NCBI RefSeq assembly: GCF_921293095.1
Contig: NC_060254.1
Coordinates: 62,001-126,000, forward strand
Length of the DNA: 64,000 nucleotides
Direction of reading: 5' to 3'
DNA from: Ischnura elegans
Lineage: Eukaryota; Arthropoda; Insecta; Odonata; Coenagrionidae
The first letter of the stretch is position 1, and the number at the start of each line of letters is the position of its first letter. A program made the position numbers and the translations under genes. Under the pieces are notes generated by a model. It was not told where the DNA came from. It worked only from the letters and a program-made list of their open reading frames with translations, and made no database searches. Positions 42,108 through 56,492 of the stretch are shown piece after piece.

Positions 42108-44128
42108 TCTATATATATAAAAGAAAGTCGAAAATCGTGTTAGTTAGAACACTTATAACTCGAGAACGGCTGCACCGATTTCAATGAAATTTGGTTCTTT
42201 GGATTTGTCTCAGGCGGGGTTAACATATAGGCCATTAAAAAAGGATAATTTCACAAAAAAATTCATGTCTTTCCTATGGACATGCTTTTAGGAGTTATAG
42301 TAACACAACAATTGATAAGTCGGTCAAAACTACAAATTAAATAATTTTTTTTGTTTTTACCAATTTATTAACTAAACTTCGCAGCAATATATAACTCTTA
42401 ATTAGTAAAAATACTAAATATATTCAAAATATTGATATTTTATTTAAAAAATTAGATTCGAGCTAATTGTAATCCCAGCTCGAGATGACTCTTCACGACC
42501 GTGTTTGTAAACAAATCTCCAAGCAATTGTTGACAAACGGTAATGCCCGTGTTCCTGTCGAGGACCTTTGCAAATTAGTTTAATCGGAAGGTGAGCTCAT
42601 CAACAAAGTGTTCCAGATTATGAATGATCACCACAAAAATCAAAAATTGAGCAAACAATTTTGAAGGCCTAGAACGAAGATGTGGATGACTCAAACGAGG
42701 TATATCAGGATAAGATAGTTGGTACTCTGCATGAATTTGAATCTTTTAACTGTGTAACAAACGAAGACGAAATCACCATATATCTATCTGATTATTTTAA
42801 GTCCTTGGATGGCACGATTTACAGCTAAATGTAGGCTCTGCGTTCATGATCTTTCGAAATCTAAACCAACCATAACTATCCAACGGAACGCGTTTGGTGA
42901 TTAAAAAAATTGATAATGAATGTGATTCACGCCACTTAACACAAAGGAAAATTCAAAGACGAGTAAGTTCTCATTCCGTAGATTCCATGATCCCAACTTA
43001 TATGCCCTTTTGAGCTTAATCGTTTTCAATTTCCAATTCGTGTTGCATTCGTGATAACGATTAACAAATCGCATGGTCAGTCTTTCAGTTTTTGAGATTT
43101 TTGTGTTCATGTGCCAATGAAAACCCATGATTTTCTCATGGTCAATTAAACGTGGTATGTTTACGAGTCGGTAAACCATCCGCTGTATTTCTTCCTTCGC
43201 TTCAAGAGCGCAGCCAGCAATTAAGGATGGCGGGGTTTAAGGCGCAGCTAATACTACGGGTATGTAGGGTATAGAAAACACACTAAGGTAAGCGAGAGAT
43301 GTGGGGGCCCTCCCCCCGAATAATGGATAAATGGTTCAAAATAGTGGGTTTTGGGGCTGTGTGAATAGTTAAATATGTTTTGTTTGTTACTCATCCGTCC
43401 CCCTAATATTAGTAACAAAAGTTTTTATAAAAAAATTCTCTAAACTCTTTGGGGGGTATTATCCCCCAAAAACCCCCCTCGCTCAATCACTGCTCCGCTT
43501 CACTATATTTATTTAGCTTCATCGGCTTTATCATGCACCTAATAACAAAACAAAAACTGTTGTTTATCAGAAGGTGCTAGACGCAAGACATTAAACCCGA
43601 ATGTGTAGGGCACACCTTGGTGCGTTTTCGCATGCAGCACGTTTACGCAGTGTATTTTTTCCAAATATGTAGAGATACTAAGTATGACTGGCGAGACTAA
43701 AGTAATTTGATACGAACTGAACTCCGTGAACGGGCCAAGTTTACGCAAAAGACTTGGACCTAAAAACATTTTTTTACGGTTAATGTCACATATAGCCAAC
43801 CACTGAATGCGTATAATTTAATTTCATTAACTGCTTTATAATACCACAATGCCCAAAATTTCTTAAGCTAAAATGTAAGAAAATTCATTATGAAAAATCC
43901 GCGTAAACGTGCTCCGATTCACCCTATGTAGATTCAATGAAGAAAATTCCTTTCTGACAAGCAATTTTGATCCTCATTCACGTAGTTTTATTGAATTTGT
44001 ATCCTTATTTTATTATAATAAATTAAATATGATTAAAAGTTATGCAGCCGCTCTTGATTTATAAATGGTGTAACTACACAGTAAGTTCATTGAATTTTAG
44101 GCGGTACGAAGTTCGCCGGGTCAGCTAG
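42108..44128 (+). mobile_element. Helitron (2.0 kb), decayed, with clear ends
   Basis: The 5' end TCTATATATATAAAAG is followed by AACTCGAGAACGGCTGCACC, familiar from insect Helitrons. The 3' end is a short hairpin (GGCGgtacgaagttCGCC) and CGGGTCAGCTAG. Insertion lies between A (42,107) and T (44,129), the Helitron target. The interior has remnants of the RepHel helicase C terminus: TNGNARVPVEDLCKLV near 42,535, GTRLVIKK near 42,885-42,910 and FVITINKSHGQS near 43,045-43,085, broken by many stops. Rep and most of the helicase are missing, so it could only have moved with help. A MITE is nested at 43,205-43,495. Confidence 0.88.
43205..43495. mobile_element. G-rich MITE nested in the Helitron
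   Basis: CGCTTCA stands at 43,198-43,204 and 43,496-43,502. Ends are GAGCGCAGCCAGCAATTAAG and the inverted GAGCAGTGATTGAGCGAGG. G-runs and C-runs near both ends make it look like a relative of the elements at 41.7, 56.5 and 57.6 kb. No coding. Confidence 0.6.
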
Positions 44129-45318
44129 TATTTTATAATGATGATAGCTATTTTACTCGATTAAACGAAAAGTGAAAATTTTCAAGCGCGCGAGAACGCG
44201 ACGGCTAAGTATGAATGCAGGGAAAACCCCGTATGACGTCATTCTGGTTCCGGCTGCCACTGTTAGAGCCCACCTTGGTGTGAGGCTATGAGGGCCGCTA
44301 CGATGCAGGCTGCCAGCAGATAGCAGAATACCTTGGTAGCAGGTTGCGCTTGGCTTAAATAAGGATTATTAACACCTTATCCAATGAAGGAAACTTTCCG
44401 ACCTTAGGCAGTTTTAATAGGAGATATTTTCCTGATTACTCGGCCTCATGCATGCATTTGTAATCTCAGACGAAGTAAAACTCCTATCCACTTGCGTAGG
44501 CACTAGGTCCCTGTGACGTCAAGTGGAGTGGCATTGCATGGGCGCCAATCTGGCCTTTTTCAAATGCGGTTGAAATTGATCATTGACATTCGCCTAAGCT
44601 GGGATTTCTTAAACCAAATGATTTGTATATTATGAATACACTAATGGTGGGTAACGAATCGCAATCAATGCCTTTCGTTTTCTTTGATCGAGGAAAGTAC
44701 GCTATTATATCAAAAGAGGTAGAGAGAAGGCGTTCATTTGCATTATGGGAAGCAAAAATGAAATACTTCAGCGTAAATGTGTGAAACATTCTTATAATGG
44801 AAAATGAAAATAAAACGTTGTTCGGTTTCCTGACTAGTTCGGTTACTTACTCATGCAACACAACTTCAAAAAGAATATTAAAAAAGGAAAAATTATTGGC
44901 AAAAGACAAAAGATGATGATCAAGAACTTCATAAAAATAATTAATAGGCAATGAGAATGGAATGCACCTTAAACAATGAAATGTTAAACTCAATATGCAG
45001 AAAGAAAAGGTTGAAAATTGAGTACTGTTGTAAATTATGGCTGCAGCAACGAGAAACAAAATATCCAGTATAAAATATGAACTGCTCATGGTAATTCCTA
45101 AGACTTAAATATAAACTCCAATGCCTAATCACTACGAAATACTAGTAAGGCAGCTAAGGCTGGGTTATATTTTTAATTCTCTCTATCAAATTTCTTGTAG
45201 CCAATCTCCAACGCGCATTTTAATAACCAGTGTTTAAGTTAGAAGCTATTCCTAAGTACGTCAATCTGTACTGTAAATCACCATCCAACCAATAGATTTT
45301 AAATAATAGTGATAAAAT
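44129..45318. other. non-coding stretch
   Basis: AT-rich with one more GC-balanced patch (44,240-44,350); nothing recognised. Confidence 0.45.
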
Positions 45319-46032
45319 TTCCTGGATATACACAGTTACTTATACAACTTTTTTATATAAGAGCGCGACCCGGGTTTCAATGAATAATCATCATCATCAG
45401 GCGCTAATTATGATTTGTTTATCTTATTGTTACCTAGTTACTTGATGAATTTTAAAACGGACGCCAGAATAGGTGAAAAGGATGGGTAGAGGTATTCATT
45501 TATAAGGGTACTATCTTGATTTTCAATAATTTTTAAAATTTCTAACTGTTCCCTAGAATCCAGTTCTCGGCGGTCAATGCAAAAATTTAAAATATTCATT
45601 TTAAAATCGCTTCTGTGGCAGTTACATATTAAGTGCATAGCAAAATTACTCTTTTCATCTTTGTTATGTTTGTAAGCACTTAAATGTTCTTTTTTCCTGA
45701 TTTCAAAACTTCTTCCTGTCTGTCCCACGTATACACCATTGCAATCGCTGCATTTCAAAGAATATACTCCACATCTCTCCAATCGGTCTATATGGTCCTT
45801 GCATTTAACGATCAGTCTCCTTAAGGTGGAATAAGGTTTAAAAGCCAAGCGGAATTTGTCCTTGGGTAAATGATGAGCCATTTTCAGAGAAAGTGCATCG
45901 AGGTACGTCACTGTGCACCACTGCTTCTTTTTATCCTCGTCCGCCGAAAACATTTGGTTGATAGCCAATCTTCTCTGTTTTTTTTAAATCAGTTTATCTA
46001 TTAAATTTTGAGAATAACCGTTGGCAGAAGCA
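45319..46032 (-). mobile_element. Penelope-like element, 5'-truncated
   Basis: On the minus strand, coding runs from about 46,030 (SANGYSQNLIDKLI) through one stop into an open block, 45,968-45,438. This holds LERCGVYSLKCSDCNGVYVG and QTGRSFEIRKKEHLSAYKHN, the GIY-YIG endonuclease that characterises these elements. After the stop comes a 3' tail with CCTGATGATGATGATTATTC, GAAACCCGGGTCGCGC and TATAAGTAACTGTGTATATC, ending near 45,319. The reverse transcriptase is absent through 5' truncation, as is usual for copied retroelements. Confidence 0.85.
45438..45968 (-). pseudogene. GIY-YIG endonuclease domain of the Penelope-like element
   Basis: 176 codons without a stop. A Cys-rich zinc-finger-like lead (CGVYSLKCSDCNGVYVG) overlaps the GIY-YIG box (GVY...YVG), with the catalytic-type Arg and Glu in QTGRSFEIRKKEH. 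The C terminus (LEILKIIENQDSTLINEYLY) is typical of Penelope-like proteins. It is the C-terminal quarter of a normal protein. Confidence 0.85.
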
Positions 46033-49000
46033 ATTTAAAAAAATTAACGGTTATTATTAAGGTCTTTGGCCTTGGAGTAAACGTGTAACCTCCCCCTCCT
46101 ACTCCCATTCCCTTCGCCCCTGAGGGTTCAGCGGATAGAATACCACAGGGATATATAAGGCGCCCCTGCTCAAAGGGCACCGGCCAAAGAGCACTCGACT
46201 GCACCAACGAGGACGACTTTAAAAACAAGAAGTACATAAACAAACCCGTCTTTCGAACTGCTAAGGCTTTAGAAAAGACTTAATAACAACGTCAATAATT
46301 CTGATGGTCAGCTTCATTCTTCCGCAATATTCAGGAAGCAAAGGTATGAGCAAGCAAGTTACAATTATTAAATCGTATTTTCAACCAAATTTTTCAGAAC
46401 TTTAAGTTTATTTTCTAACTAAGAAGGCAATGCTCATTAAAACCTCCGAATCTGGAAGTATGTGACACAAAAATTCCAATGTAAATATCTTTGGAAAACA
46501 ATAAAGTGATAACAGGTACTATAAACGTACTATGAAGTGACTACAAGCTTAAAAAACAGCCGGATAAGTTATTCAGCTGTTACATGGTAATACCTATAGC
46601 ATTGATCTCTTAAATATATGGAATTTACAGCTGACTTCATATCAAAATGCATTCGATAGATTTGAATGATTACGTGAAGAGAAATTGCCATAAGTTTAAC
46701 TATACCGTAAATACTAACCCTTGAAAATATCAAAAGCTGTTGACGTTGCTAAGAATGGATCTCATTTTAATAGATTTTCCGTCAGTTTCTACAAGCCAAA
46801 ATTATTTTAGTTGGTTGAAATGTTGTCTAAAGTCGTAGAAACAATAATAAGCAGCATCGGATCATAAATGTCTTAATGTTCCAAAGGAGCCAATCTACTG
46901 ATTCACCAAGTGCCAATATCCAAAAAAGATCACTCGTTAAGCGTATTCAGAGGACGATGATATTCATAACGAATATACAAGTGCATTTAAATTATAAGAG
47001 CCACTTTTGAAACAAGTTAACTATGCAAAGGAAAAACCGTCGCCTGTATCGTAAAAATTGCATCAGAAAACCTAAACGTAGAAATTACTGCGAATCATTT
47101 CCGGTATTTTCCATGGAACTTTTAAATTAACAAAAAACTCCATTCAAGGCGGAACAAGCCAAATATAAAAATTGTTTATTCCCAGATTTAAGTATATGAC
47201 CCCGTGAAAAATTCTTATAATCCAAGGGAAGACTAAGGATTAGAAATCGAAACAATTTGGCATATAACATAATAAAATGTCGTGTAATATTGAAAATTGA
47301 AATTAACTTACCATTCATTCCTCAGGATCACTCTCCAGTGTTAAAGAATTCCGAGACATATCACTCGTATAACAGAAACACCTCAACTTTCACGTGGAAT
47401 CGATACACTGAAAATAATGAAAAAGAGACACACATTAACATATTTTTTTTATCATGCACCAACCGACTATTACGTTGACGGAAAATTTCAGGTAAGAAAC
47501 GAAGTTGATGATAATGATAGTTAATACACTAATTTATTTGATAATCCTTCCTTCTGTGAATGCTGAGGCCATGCAAGTTAACGGCCGCGAAGAGAAAAAA
47601 GAAGAAAAAAACTTATGCATTGGCTGGTTAAATTCCGAGGAAATTCCGATATATTTGCGATAAATTTAAGCAATTACAACCTCCTGACGACTTCAACAAA
47701 GGAGAGGCGTCCTTTTTCAACTCTAAAAACGAAATATTTAGGAATATATCTTGAAGGATCCCCGAACAATATCATGCCACTGATAAACTGCAAGGTTATG
47801 CAATCAGCGGTGAAATGGCACAGCCTTACAAATATTCAAATATCTTGGTGACAAAGTCCCGAAAATTCGAGTACAAATACCTTGCGGCAAGACGTCATGA
47901 AAATACTATTATAATCCCCTCTAAACCACGATGGGAGACAAATCACTATATTATAGCTGTTCCCAGAAGCCTTAAGAAATCACTCGAGAACCACGTACGG
48001 GTTACCTTCAAGCACTTCGTCAACGTCACACAAACACTCAAAACAGATAAAATTAAACAGAGTACACCTTAGGGACTAAATTATCACAATATGGCCACTG
48101 GATCGCTGCAATGGACAATTTCAAATTGTCTCATACGTAAGAAATGTAGACAACATTACTGAAACTTGATTACTAGGCATCGTACTCAATGAATAATAAT
48201 TCAGACGTATCCCGTATCACAATAGCAATCGATCGTGAAAGAGAATAACGAATAGCCCACTATCCACGAATCTTTGGCAGGAACAATGAAAGCATTCAAA
48301 TTACTGGCGAAGATATCGAAAAACATTTCCCTCAAATTATGTGGGTGATAAATGTTATTAAGCGTAATAAATCTTAATAAATCAATCAGCTCACGAATAA
48401 TTTTCGGCATTAATCACAGCAAATTCACTGATATCTTAAACATTAAAGTAAAAAGTAATGGCGTAAATATTAAACAGGGAACCGGTAACTTAAACATGGC
48501 TTCGTTACTTACCTCTTCACTCGACGACGACTATCACCAAACTGAGGCTCCCGAAGATTCGTAGGTTGAGCCGGCACGTGATTGGATAACACCTTTGACG
48601 TCACGAACATATGGCCGATGTATTTTCGTATAGATATTAAAATAGACTTTCAGTTAAAAAATAAATAAATGGGATATCATTGAAATTAAATTTAAAATGT
48701 AATAATTTATATAAATGTATTTATAATAATTTACTTTTTCAAATAACTTGAATCCTTACCTTGCGTAGCGTAATAACTTCGATAGTTTCAGAGTTTGGGC
48801 CCTTTTGACTCTCCAACGGTTTCAGTGCTCAATTCAATCATGCGTCGCTGAATTCCATTATTGATCCTCGCCACTCCCTAACTTTGGCGAAATTTCTAGT
48901 CTAGTGACCGTCAGAAGACTATGACTCACTCTCAAGTGTCATTTCGAAGACTACTTCCACACTGTGAGTGTTGCAGTGTCTACACCAACGGACCACCGTC

Positions 49001-52000
49001 CCTGACTTCATCAACAACGGCGTGCACACAGGATACGCTTGAGAAATTTGAAAGCAGTGAAAAAATCTGTGCATGTGAGGTTCGAGTAGGATAATAACCT
49101 GTTGCAAACAGCGGCTGGCTGGGAAGAAATTTACGTGATTGACCGTGACTTAGTGAGTGAGTAAATTATTGTTATTTTGTGGGCACCTATTGCCATCATA
49201 ATCTGAATTCCATTTCTTAATGCGCCGGTTGTCGGCAATTTGTTATAATAACACGACAAATATTGTCGATTTTTACAATTTATGATTGAATTGCATGAGT
49301 TGGTTATGATATTATTTCACAATCTGACATTCTCCGGTGGATTCTCGGAAAAAAACCGTTGTAGTATTTTTTTAATCTCTCTGTCTTTCTTATTTTTTTC
49401 TTTCTATCTTTTATTTCCTGTATCTTATTCGCATTTTTGCAGCATACTTCTTTGGTACGGTTTTTCTTGGCAAATATCCTTAAGTAACTGCATCGGTTCT
49501 TATTTACTACTTGCAGAGAATGTAGGTACGGAGTGAGGGGAAAAATTGGTACGGACGTGTTTGAGGAGCAGATTTACACGAAAGGGATCATGATTACATG
49601 AAAGCTAATATGCAAGTCTTATGAATGCTGTCTCAGGTTTGAGCGTGAAGTGAGAAGAAATTTGGTGCGAGGAGAACATATGGTACGAGCACGCCGGTGG
49701 AGCAGGAATTCAATGGATTAATCCTGAATGCGTGAGTGGAGATATTGATTGTCATTTACTCACCTTCTGCCACGTAACTTTTAATTATTATCTTAATTGC
49801 CCACAATTTCTTAGTGGCGGCACACTACACCCATCTTAAGTGATATTTTTGGCAACATTTCTGTGTTTGGTGATTATTCTAAAATAAGTGGTTACCGCTG
49901 AATAGCTCAGTAGATATATCGACGGGGAATAGGGTAACTCTATACGAACATCCTTGCTGAGCAATCAGACCTTGCATTCAACTTGCTTTTCGTCAAATGT
50001 GAATCCAATTAATTAATAGTAGCGACCGTAACGTGAATCCGTATTTTCGACGTCCCTATTAGTCACTTACTGTACTGCAATGCTAAAGTCTTTTTTCACT
50101 AAAAATAAAAATTTGACTAATTATGGACTGAAACTATCAATGACTTTTTTGTTAAATCACACAATAAACCACGCATTAATCCTGAAATTCAATTGAAAGG
50201 ACTTAAGATTATTTTATTTAGGTAGACACAACCCAAGGTGCTTCTTTATCACCTTGGACACAACCATATCTTACCTGCTACCCGATAAATTCAAGAGTTC
50301 CTTATATCAACTCATGACTAAGCTAAAGCTAAGATTCGGAATTTTAGGAAAAGTCTCTTTGAATTTGCGAACGTTTTATATATATATTTTATAGAAAAAT
50401 GGCTGCACATATGATGGCCGGAATAAGGATTGGTAGAATGACGGTGACGTAACCACTTCGGTCCCAATATAAGTCGAGTGTCAATGGTTATTCGGTATAA
50501 ATTCCAAAGTCACATCACTCAGAAAATTTCGTTATTTTCGTATTCATTCTTTCGCTCAGTCTCGCACGCAAATATCGACCAGAAAGCAAAATTTTCTTCA
50601 GAGTAGACGAATTAAAGATCAGATCAATCAATGACTTATTCTTCAAAGCATGGAAAAAACTGCGCACCACTTCTGAAATTGTATTCAGATCATTATGATT
50701 TTTTCACTAGGTAGGGATAGCCTATGATTTTTATGATTGGGCGATTCACGTAAATGCTTTCTGTAAATGAAATGAAGGCTTCGGGTGACTTCGTATCTCA
50801 ACTCCGTGAGGAATTCACGCTTGATAGGAGGCCACGACTCTTGTATATCCCTTCATAAAGCTCACTTTGTTGCCAAATTCCATTCCCCGATGAACTACAT
50901 ACTCATTTCCAACTTCACAGAAGAATACGCCATCCCCCAAAACTCAAAGGGGTGTTCGTTCTCCGATTCGTAGGCGTGGTTCAGCGGCATTGCCAATTCG
51001 ACGTCTATTCTGGACAAAAATTTCGGCTTCTACTTTGGTAATATGCTCTGCCGCCGGGCGATTTTTGTTTTGTGGTTTAATTTTAGTAAGAGGAATAATA
51101 TACACCTTTCGATACATAAAAAGTGTAGAAATATTTTATTAATATAACATACGTAACTTCAATATTCAAGTACTTTACTACACCTCGGAAATTGATATCT
51201 ACCTTTGTGCCATTTAAAAAATCAAATATTGGGTAAAATATAATTTTTAAACGCTATTTGTAATGCGGAGTTGTCGCTCTCTCTATTAATAAATACAATC
51301 CACCGATTAAATATTTTGCCCGTAATCAGAAGAAGAATACGACCGTTCTTCCGTTATCAGAGTTTCTCGCGTGTTCTTCTCCACTCTTTCAACCATAGAA
51401 TCCAAAAGTTTACGTTTAAACAATATTTAATAATTTACTGTCGTAGTCAAGTTCACAATCAGTAAAACGATAGATGACGCAACCCTCTAGAGCTTAGGCA
51501 GAATTTCATACAAATTATTAAAAGTCAGCTTTCTGCCTTTTTTGCGCCGATAGCAGGTGATATTTTTGTCTGGGATGTACTAAATATGCTACACCGTGAA
51601 GGCTAAGAATTCTAAATACACCCAGTGTGATTAATGAAGCCAATATAATTGTTTTCTCCCAATCAACTGCATAGAAAAATAAAATAATTACGAGTAGATT
51701 TAAAAGGTGAAAATTATAGTTACTTGCTTATTTCCTTGAATCTGGAGCTATTTGACACTTTCCAGGAGAATGAAGCCAAATCCTAACACCTCAGTATCAT
51801 TACTCCTCTTCTGTAACTCTCATGGTAACACAAAAAACTTCGCAATCACCACAAGATTTTTCCACACACACACAAACCACCCAACATACTTAACAATATG
51901 TAATGCGCTGAACCAGTGATTTCCAAATTCAGATATTTTCGAACTCCACACAAACCAATGCGCTTCACATTTTTTAACGAACGATTTGCGTGTTTCAGAT

Positions 52001-53500
52001 GCACACATTACTTCCTTCATGTTACTTATTGGAAATTTGAAATAATAACTTCACAAGATGGAAAAGGCACACCACTTAGAAATGAATTCCAACACTATCG
52101 TCACACGGTTACCCAGCAACTGCACTATTTTCTGAGTGGCTTCGCACCGATCCCAAATTGTTTCCACCCTCAACTCAGAACTGCGTCATGCTGAAGGCCT
52201 GAAGACATGTCCTCTTTCTGAGGACGGTACAAGGCGGCGGTTTACAACCTTGTTAGTCCTTAAGCAAGAAAGGAAATACTGCCGGTTGAGCAGGAGTGAT
52301 GCGTCTCATTAACCGCACGAGTACATGCTAGCGATTACTCATGATGGCTTTGTACGGCATCAAGGGTGATTCTTTCCTTCGAGAGCATTTCCAATTATAA
52401 TGTGAAGCGAGGGATGAACAACCAGCCCTCACCGCGTCATACGTTAGAGTGAACTCAAAATTGAAGGTGTACGGTGAGACGTGGAGTCATAGATCCATAC
52501 AATGGAATGACGAGCGCCATATTTCGCCATTAACTGAAGCATTGTCACCCATGATACGCGAAGTAAGTTAGGTAGTGCACCAGCTGTTGTTTTCACTTAA
52601 AATAAATGAAAGGCAGGAACGCTCATATGCTAGCGAATACTCGTGAAGCTTTACACGTTGCACGATGCCCCTCCATAGCTAACTTCTTCTTCACCTAGGG
52701 TGGGCACACAAAAATAGTTGATTCGATAGTAAATAAAACTAAACCAAAATGAAAGTATGGAGCTTGCGGGGTTGACTTTGCTCTAATTTTCAATGGGACG
52801 TAGCCCATCTTTCTGAAGAGAGTAGAGCTGCTAGAGAAATTTTTCCTCTAGCAGGTACACGTCTGCTGAGATGGCCACTAGCCCTGAGGCAACTATCCTG
52901 TGATCCTCCTTTTGACATATAGATATAATACATTTCATAATGTCGGCCAGTAGCCAACGATGAATTTAGCTTTAGGTGTTGTTCAAGTTAAACATATAGC
53001 CGCTTTAATGACATTTTTTGCTTCACAAAGGACACGCATTGACTACAAAATAACAGTATATGCAACACGCAAACCGCATCGGCACCCCAAAGTATATTTT
53101 TTGGAAAAATTAACCCACCTTCTAGTTTGATGTGAATTTAGAGCAAATTATGTTTCAATTTAGCATTTTAGATAATTGCGCAATAGTTATGGTTTTTTTT
53201 ACTAACACCGTATGAATAATAGAGTTCATTATGATTCTGGAAAGGAGTGATTAAGAAGAGACTATTTTCCTGTTTTCACATTCCTCCCTACATTATCAGT
53301 GCCAAATCAAATTTTGTGACAATTAATGAATTACTCTTTCTACTCCCCTTCGCATTTTTATATCGATGCTAATTTTTGTTTGGAACGCGAATTGTAAAAC
53401 ATCGAATGACATGTAAATATGTGGAGAATCTTTATTTATTTTCATATTTGGTAATCTATTGAGGAACCACGTAAAGGATAAAATGCTGAGGCCTTATGAC
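46033..53500. other. long non-coding AT-rich region
   Basis: About 7.5 kb without a recognisable gene or element. Seen only: ATATATAAGG at 46,151-46,160 in a GC-richer patch (46,090-46,210), a pyrimidine-rich run at 49,360-49,440, and scattered AT-rich simple sequence. Reading frames are short and of chance character. It could be intergenic or a large intron. Confidence 0.5.
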
Positions 53501-54555
53501 AGAGATTCATATCAGGGTTGGTTCCAGGATTTTTTTCTGGGGGCACAAGGCTCTGATAGGCCTTGTCTTATTTTAGATTTAAAAGATACAGAAATAACTG
53601 TAGAGAATATTCTATTAATTTTGATACGAAATTTGCTAACATTAAAGTAATAATTCGTTTCTTTCACTCGAGACTCCGAAATACACAAAATAAAACGAAC
53701 ATAATGATAACCTTATTAAAAATGCCTATTTTATAACCATTGGGGGGGGGGGGGGAGGACACATGGGATGGGGGCAAGTGCCCCCATCCCCCCTCCTGAA
53801 TTCGCGTATGCCATCCGTCAGTCTTCTATAACACCCATCTTTCCAGTAATATGTAGACACGCACGAGCCCCACTTTACTCACGGGGCCGGGTCGGTGATA
53901 ACTTGCAAGGTTGGCACATGAAGCAACCTGCATCCATTGCCTTCACGACACCAACAGCTGACGAGGGCGGACGCGACTGAGCTACCGAAGCTGTAGTCAA
54001 ACTCCACGAGCTAGAGGCCTATCGGATTTCATGTTAGCGGATGGAATGCACTGAGGCGACTCCCCTCCACGCAAGCGTTGGGCCGTAGGTTTGTTTACTT
54101 TCTGGCTCCGTGGCGAGGTTTTTCCTCTCTTTAGATTCATATTAGGGCTCACCAGTTATGTCTCACTGACACGATGCGTGGCAGCAGATTAGTTCTATTC
54201 TGTGCGCGAGATGCGGTGAAGTTCTGGGAGAGTTCAGGTCGGAAGTAATCATCACTTATCCATTTTTTAAAACAATAATTCTTAACATCTACACACTCCT
54301 TGCAGATGACTGAAGAAATATTTAATTCCTAATTTTCTAAACGGCTTAGTTATAAAAATGATAATTCTCTCTATGTTACCAGATTCATTTCTATACAGAT
54401 TCATTTAGGGAGTGGAAATGAGCAGAAATAAATTGGTAAATGACCTCTTTACACTACTATATCCAACGACTATTAATACTAATTCATTTTATACCGAAAT
54501 AATTATCACCTTTGTCTTCCAACCTTTTATTCAAACTAATCCGTGATTTAACTGT
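53501..54555. other. non-coding stretch with G-rich repeat fragment
   Basis: 53,510-53,815 has long G and C runs (G-run at 53,743-53,756, then GGGCAAGTGCCCCCATCCCC), like the G-rich MITE family, but the ends were not fixed. Nothing recognised after it. Confidence 0.4.
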
Positions 54556-54559
54556 GATG

Positions 54560-55800
54560 TATTTTTTCTGGGTAGAATGGAAATATGACCACCTGGATCT
54601 TATGGCTATTAGCGTAACAGATTGTGAAATATTAAAACTAACGCTCAAACAGAAGATAAATCAATCAATGGCTCCTGATAATGTGTCCATGGATGAATCG
54701 AAACTAGGGAATGAAGCTATTTTTCTTTACTTCGGAATACTTTTTTTCGTAACACTAATATTGGGGACTAATGATAGGATTAAACTATGGATAAGAGAAT
54801 TTTTGAAAGATAGATCCCAGAGGATAAGAGTAGTTGAAGGATATGTCTAGGAGATAGCGGTAACAATAGGGGTCGCCCAAGGAAGCGTATTGGGTCCAAT
54901 ATTGTTTTTCATATACATGAATGACATGCATGTGGGAGTTGACTCCAAAATACTCTTTTTTACGGATGGTTGCACAATCTACCGAAGGATTAAAATCAGA
55001 GAAGACCGGTGTAGGACCTACATTTCGAAATGACTTAGATAAAATATCTTCATGTATGATACCCTTCAAAATGGATTTTAATACCAGAGTGCAAAAAATA
55101 CATTCACGAGAAGGAGAAATAAGGATAATCGGTCATATTTCTTTCGGGGGAAATATTTCCAACTTTAAGGTATTTAAAAAATTGGGGGTTAATTTCACAT
55201 CCAAACTTGGTTGGGGAATGCATATTGATCAGGTGGTAGGGAAAATCATTAAAAACTCTGCATTGGATCATAAGAAAAATAAAAGAGAGTACAAAAGAAA
55301 CCAAATAATTTGCCTATATTACTACGGATCGACCTGTATTAGAATATGCTGCTTCGGTGTGGCATCCGTTTTGAGAAAATGATACTTTAAAGCTTAAAAA
55401 GGTTCAAATAAAAGCAGCCAAGTATACTCTAGGAATGTATGTAAGGGGGGACAGTGTCACAGTTATGATAGGGTTTATGGAATGGAAACCTCTAAAGGTG
55501 AGAAGAACTATAATATATTATGTGGGGTCTTCAAAGCATTTACAAAAGAGTGGGGCTGGAAGATAATAGGTGTAAAACTTGACTCACCCTACGGAATAGA
55601 AAGGAAAGATCATAAATTCAAAATTAAGTTCAAGAAGCAGAAAACAGAAATGCTGTTAACATTTTTCCTACATAGAGGAATAAAGGAGTGGATCGACCAA
55701 TCTGAAGATATTTTTAAGATCTTCCTCTTTAATACTGCAATTTTAAGAAGCAGTAATCATCAATTCTTGGCTGTTAACATTGCAATTTATTAAGGAGAGT
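54560..55800 (+). mobile_element. LINE relic (APE/RT), decayed
   Basis: Pieces in order: EWKYDHLDLMAISVTDC (endonuclease start), then after a deletion DRIKLWIREFLKDRSQRIRV and VTIGVAQGSVLGPILFFIYM (RT), and a degraded YADD region reading FFTDGCTIYRR. KMDFNTR follows, then LGVNFTSKLGWGMHIDQVVG, RLVLEYAAS-like traces near 55,325-55,370, and GVFKAFTKEWGWKIIGVKLD with RKDHKFKIKFKKQKTEM (C terminus). Many frameshifts and stops. The copy is unlike the intact LINE at 58.3 kb and closer in style to the relic at 7.6 kb. Confidence 0.75.
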
Positions 55801-56492
55801 TTGAAATGGGAATATTTTTGGTCATTCGCCATATTTTAGTTGCATTATATTATAATTAATGTATTTTTATAATATAATTGTATTTTCTGTTAATATACTT
55901 AGCTATCACGTGGGTAGACTAGTCATTCATTTTCTTAAATCTAATGCTTTATACACCACCAAAAAATAGACTACTTGCAATAATTTGTAATAATTAAATT
56001 GTGGTTCGCACACATACCGTTAGGAATGCGTTTGTCCTCTCATTCACGTAAATTCCGATATTTTTTCGTCCTATAAATTTGAAAATTATAATTATTGGTC
56101 GAATTTTAAATAATTTCTCTTACCTTAGGGTATTCATAATGATTCTAACCACGAATGTCTTTGGTTATTTAGTGAGAAATGTAGTTGATATGAGGAAGAA
56201 TTTTTCTCAACTGAGATTGGACATTATTCAGCCGAAAGGACACGGACCCCTGCCACTTCCTCTGCTTATTTCCTCTCAATGAATAAATCTGCTTGAAAAT
56301 AAATGTGTTAATAACGTAGATAGTCATTATTTTTTAAAAATTAGACGTTTGAAAAAAATCAGTATTAACCGTTTATTTAGTTAACTGTGTCTATTATGTT
56401 GTTGTGAAGAATGATTAGTTTACAAAATGAAGTAAATATAATATTACTTCGGATTCGAACCATCCCAAAAAGCTAAGCGCAACTAATTCACG
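55801..56492. other. non-coding stretch
   Basis: AT-rich, nothing recognised. Confidence 0.45.

Noticed and set aside
42901-43179. Minus-strand open frame of 92 codons
   Set aside because: It is the antisense of the Helitron helicase remnant.
46151-46160. ATATATAAGG as a promoter of a host gene
   Set aside because: No coding sequence follows on either strand within reach.
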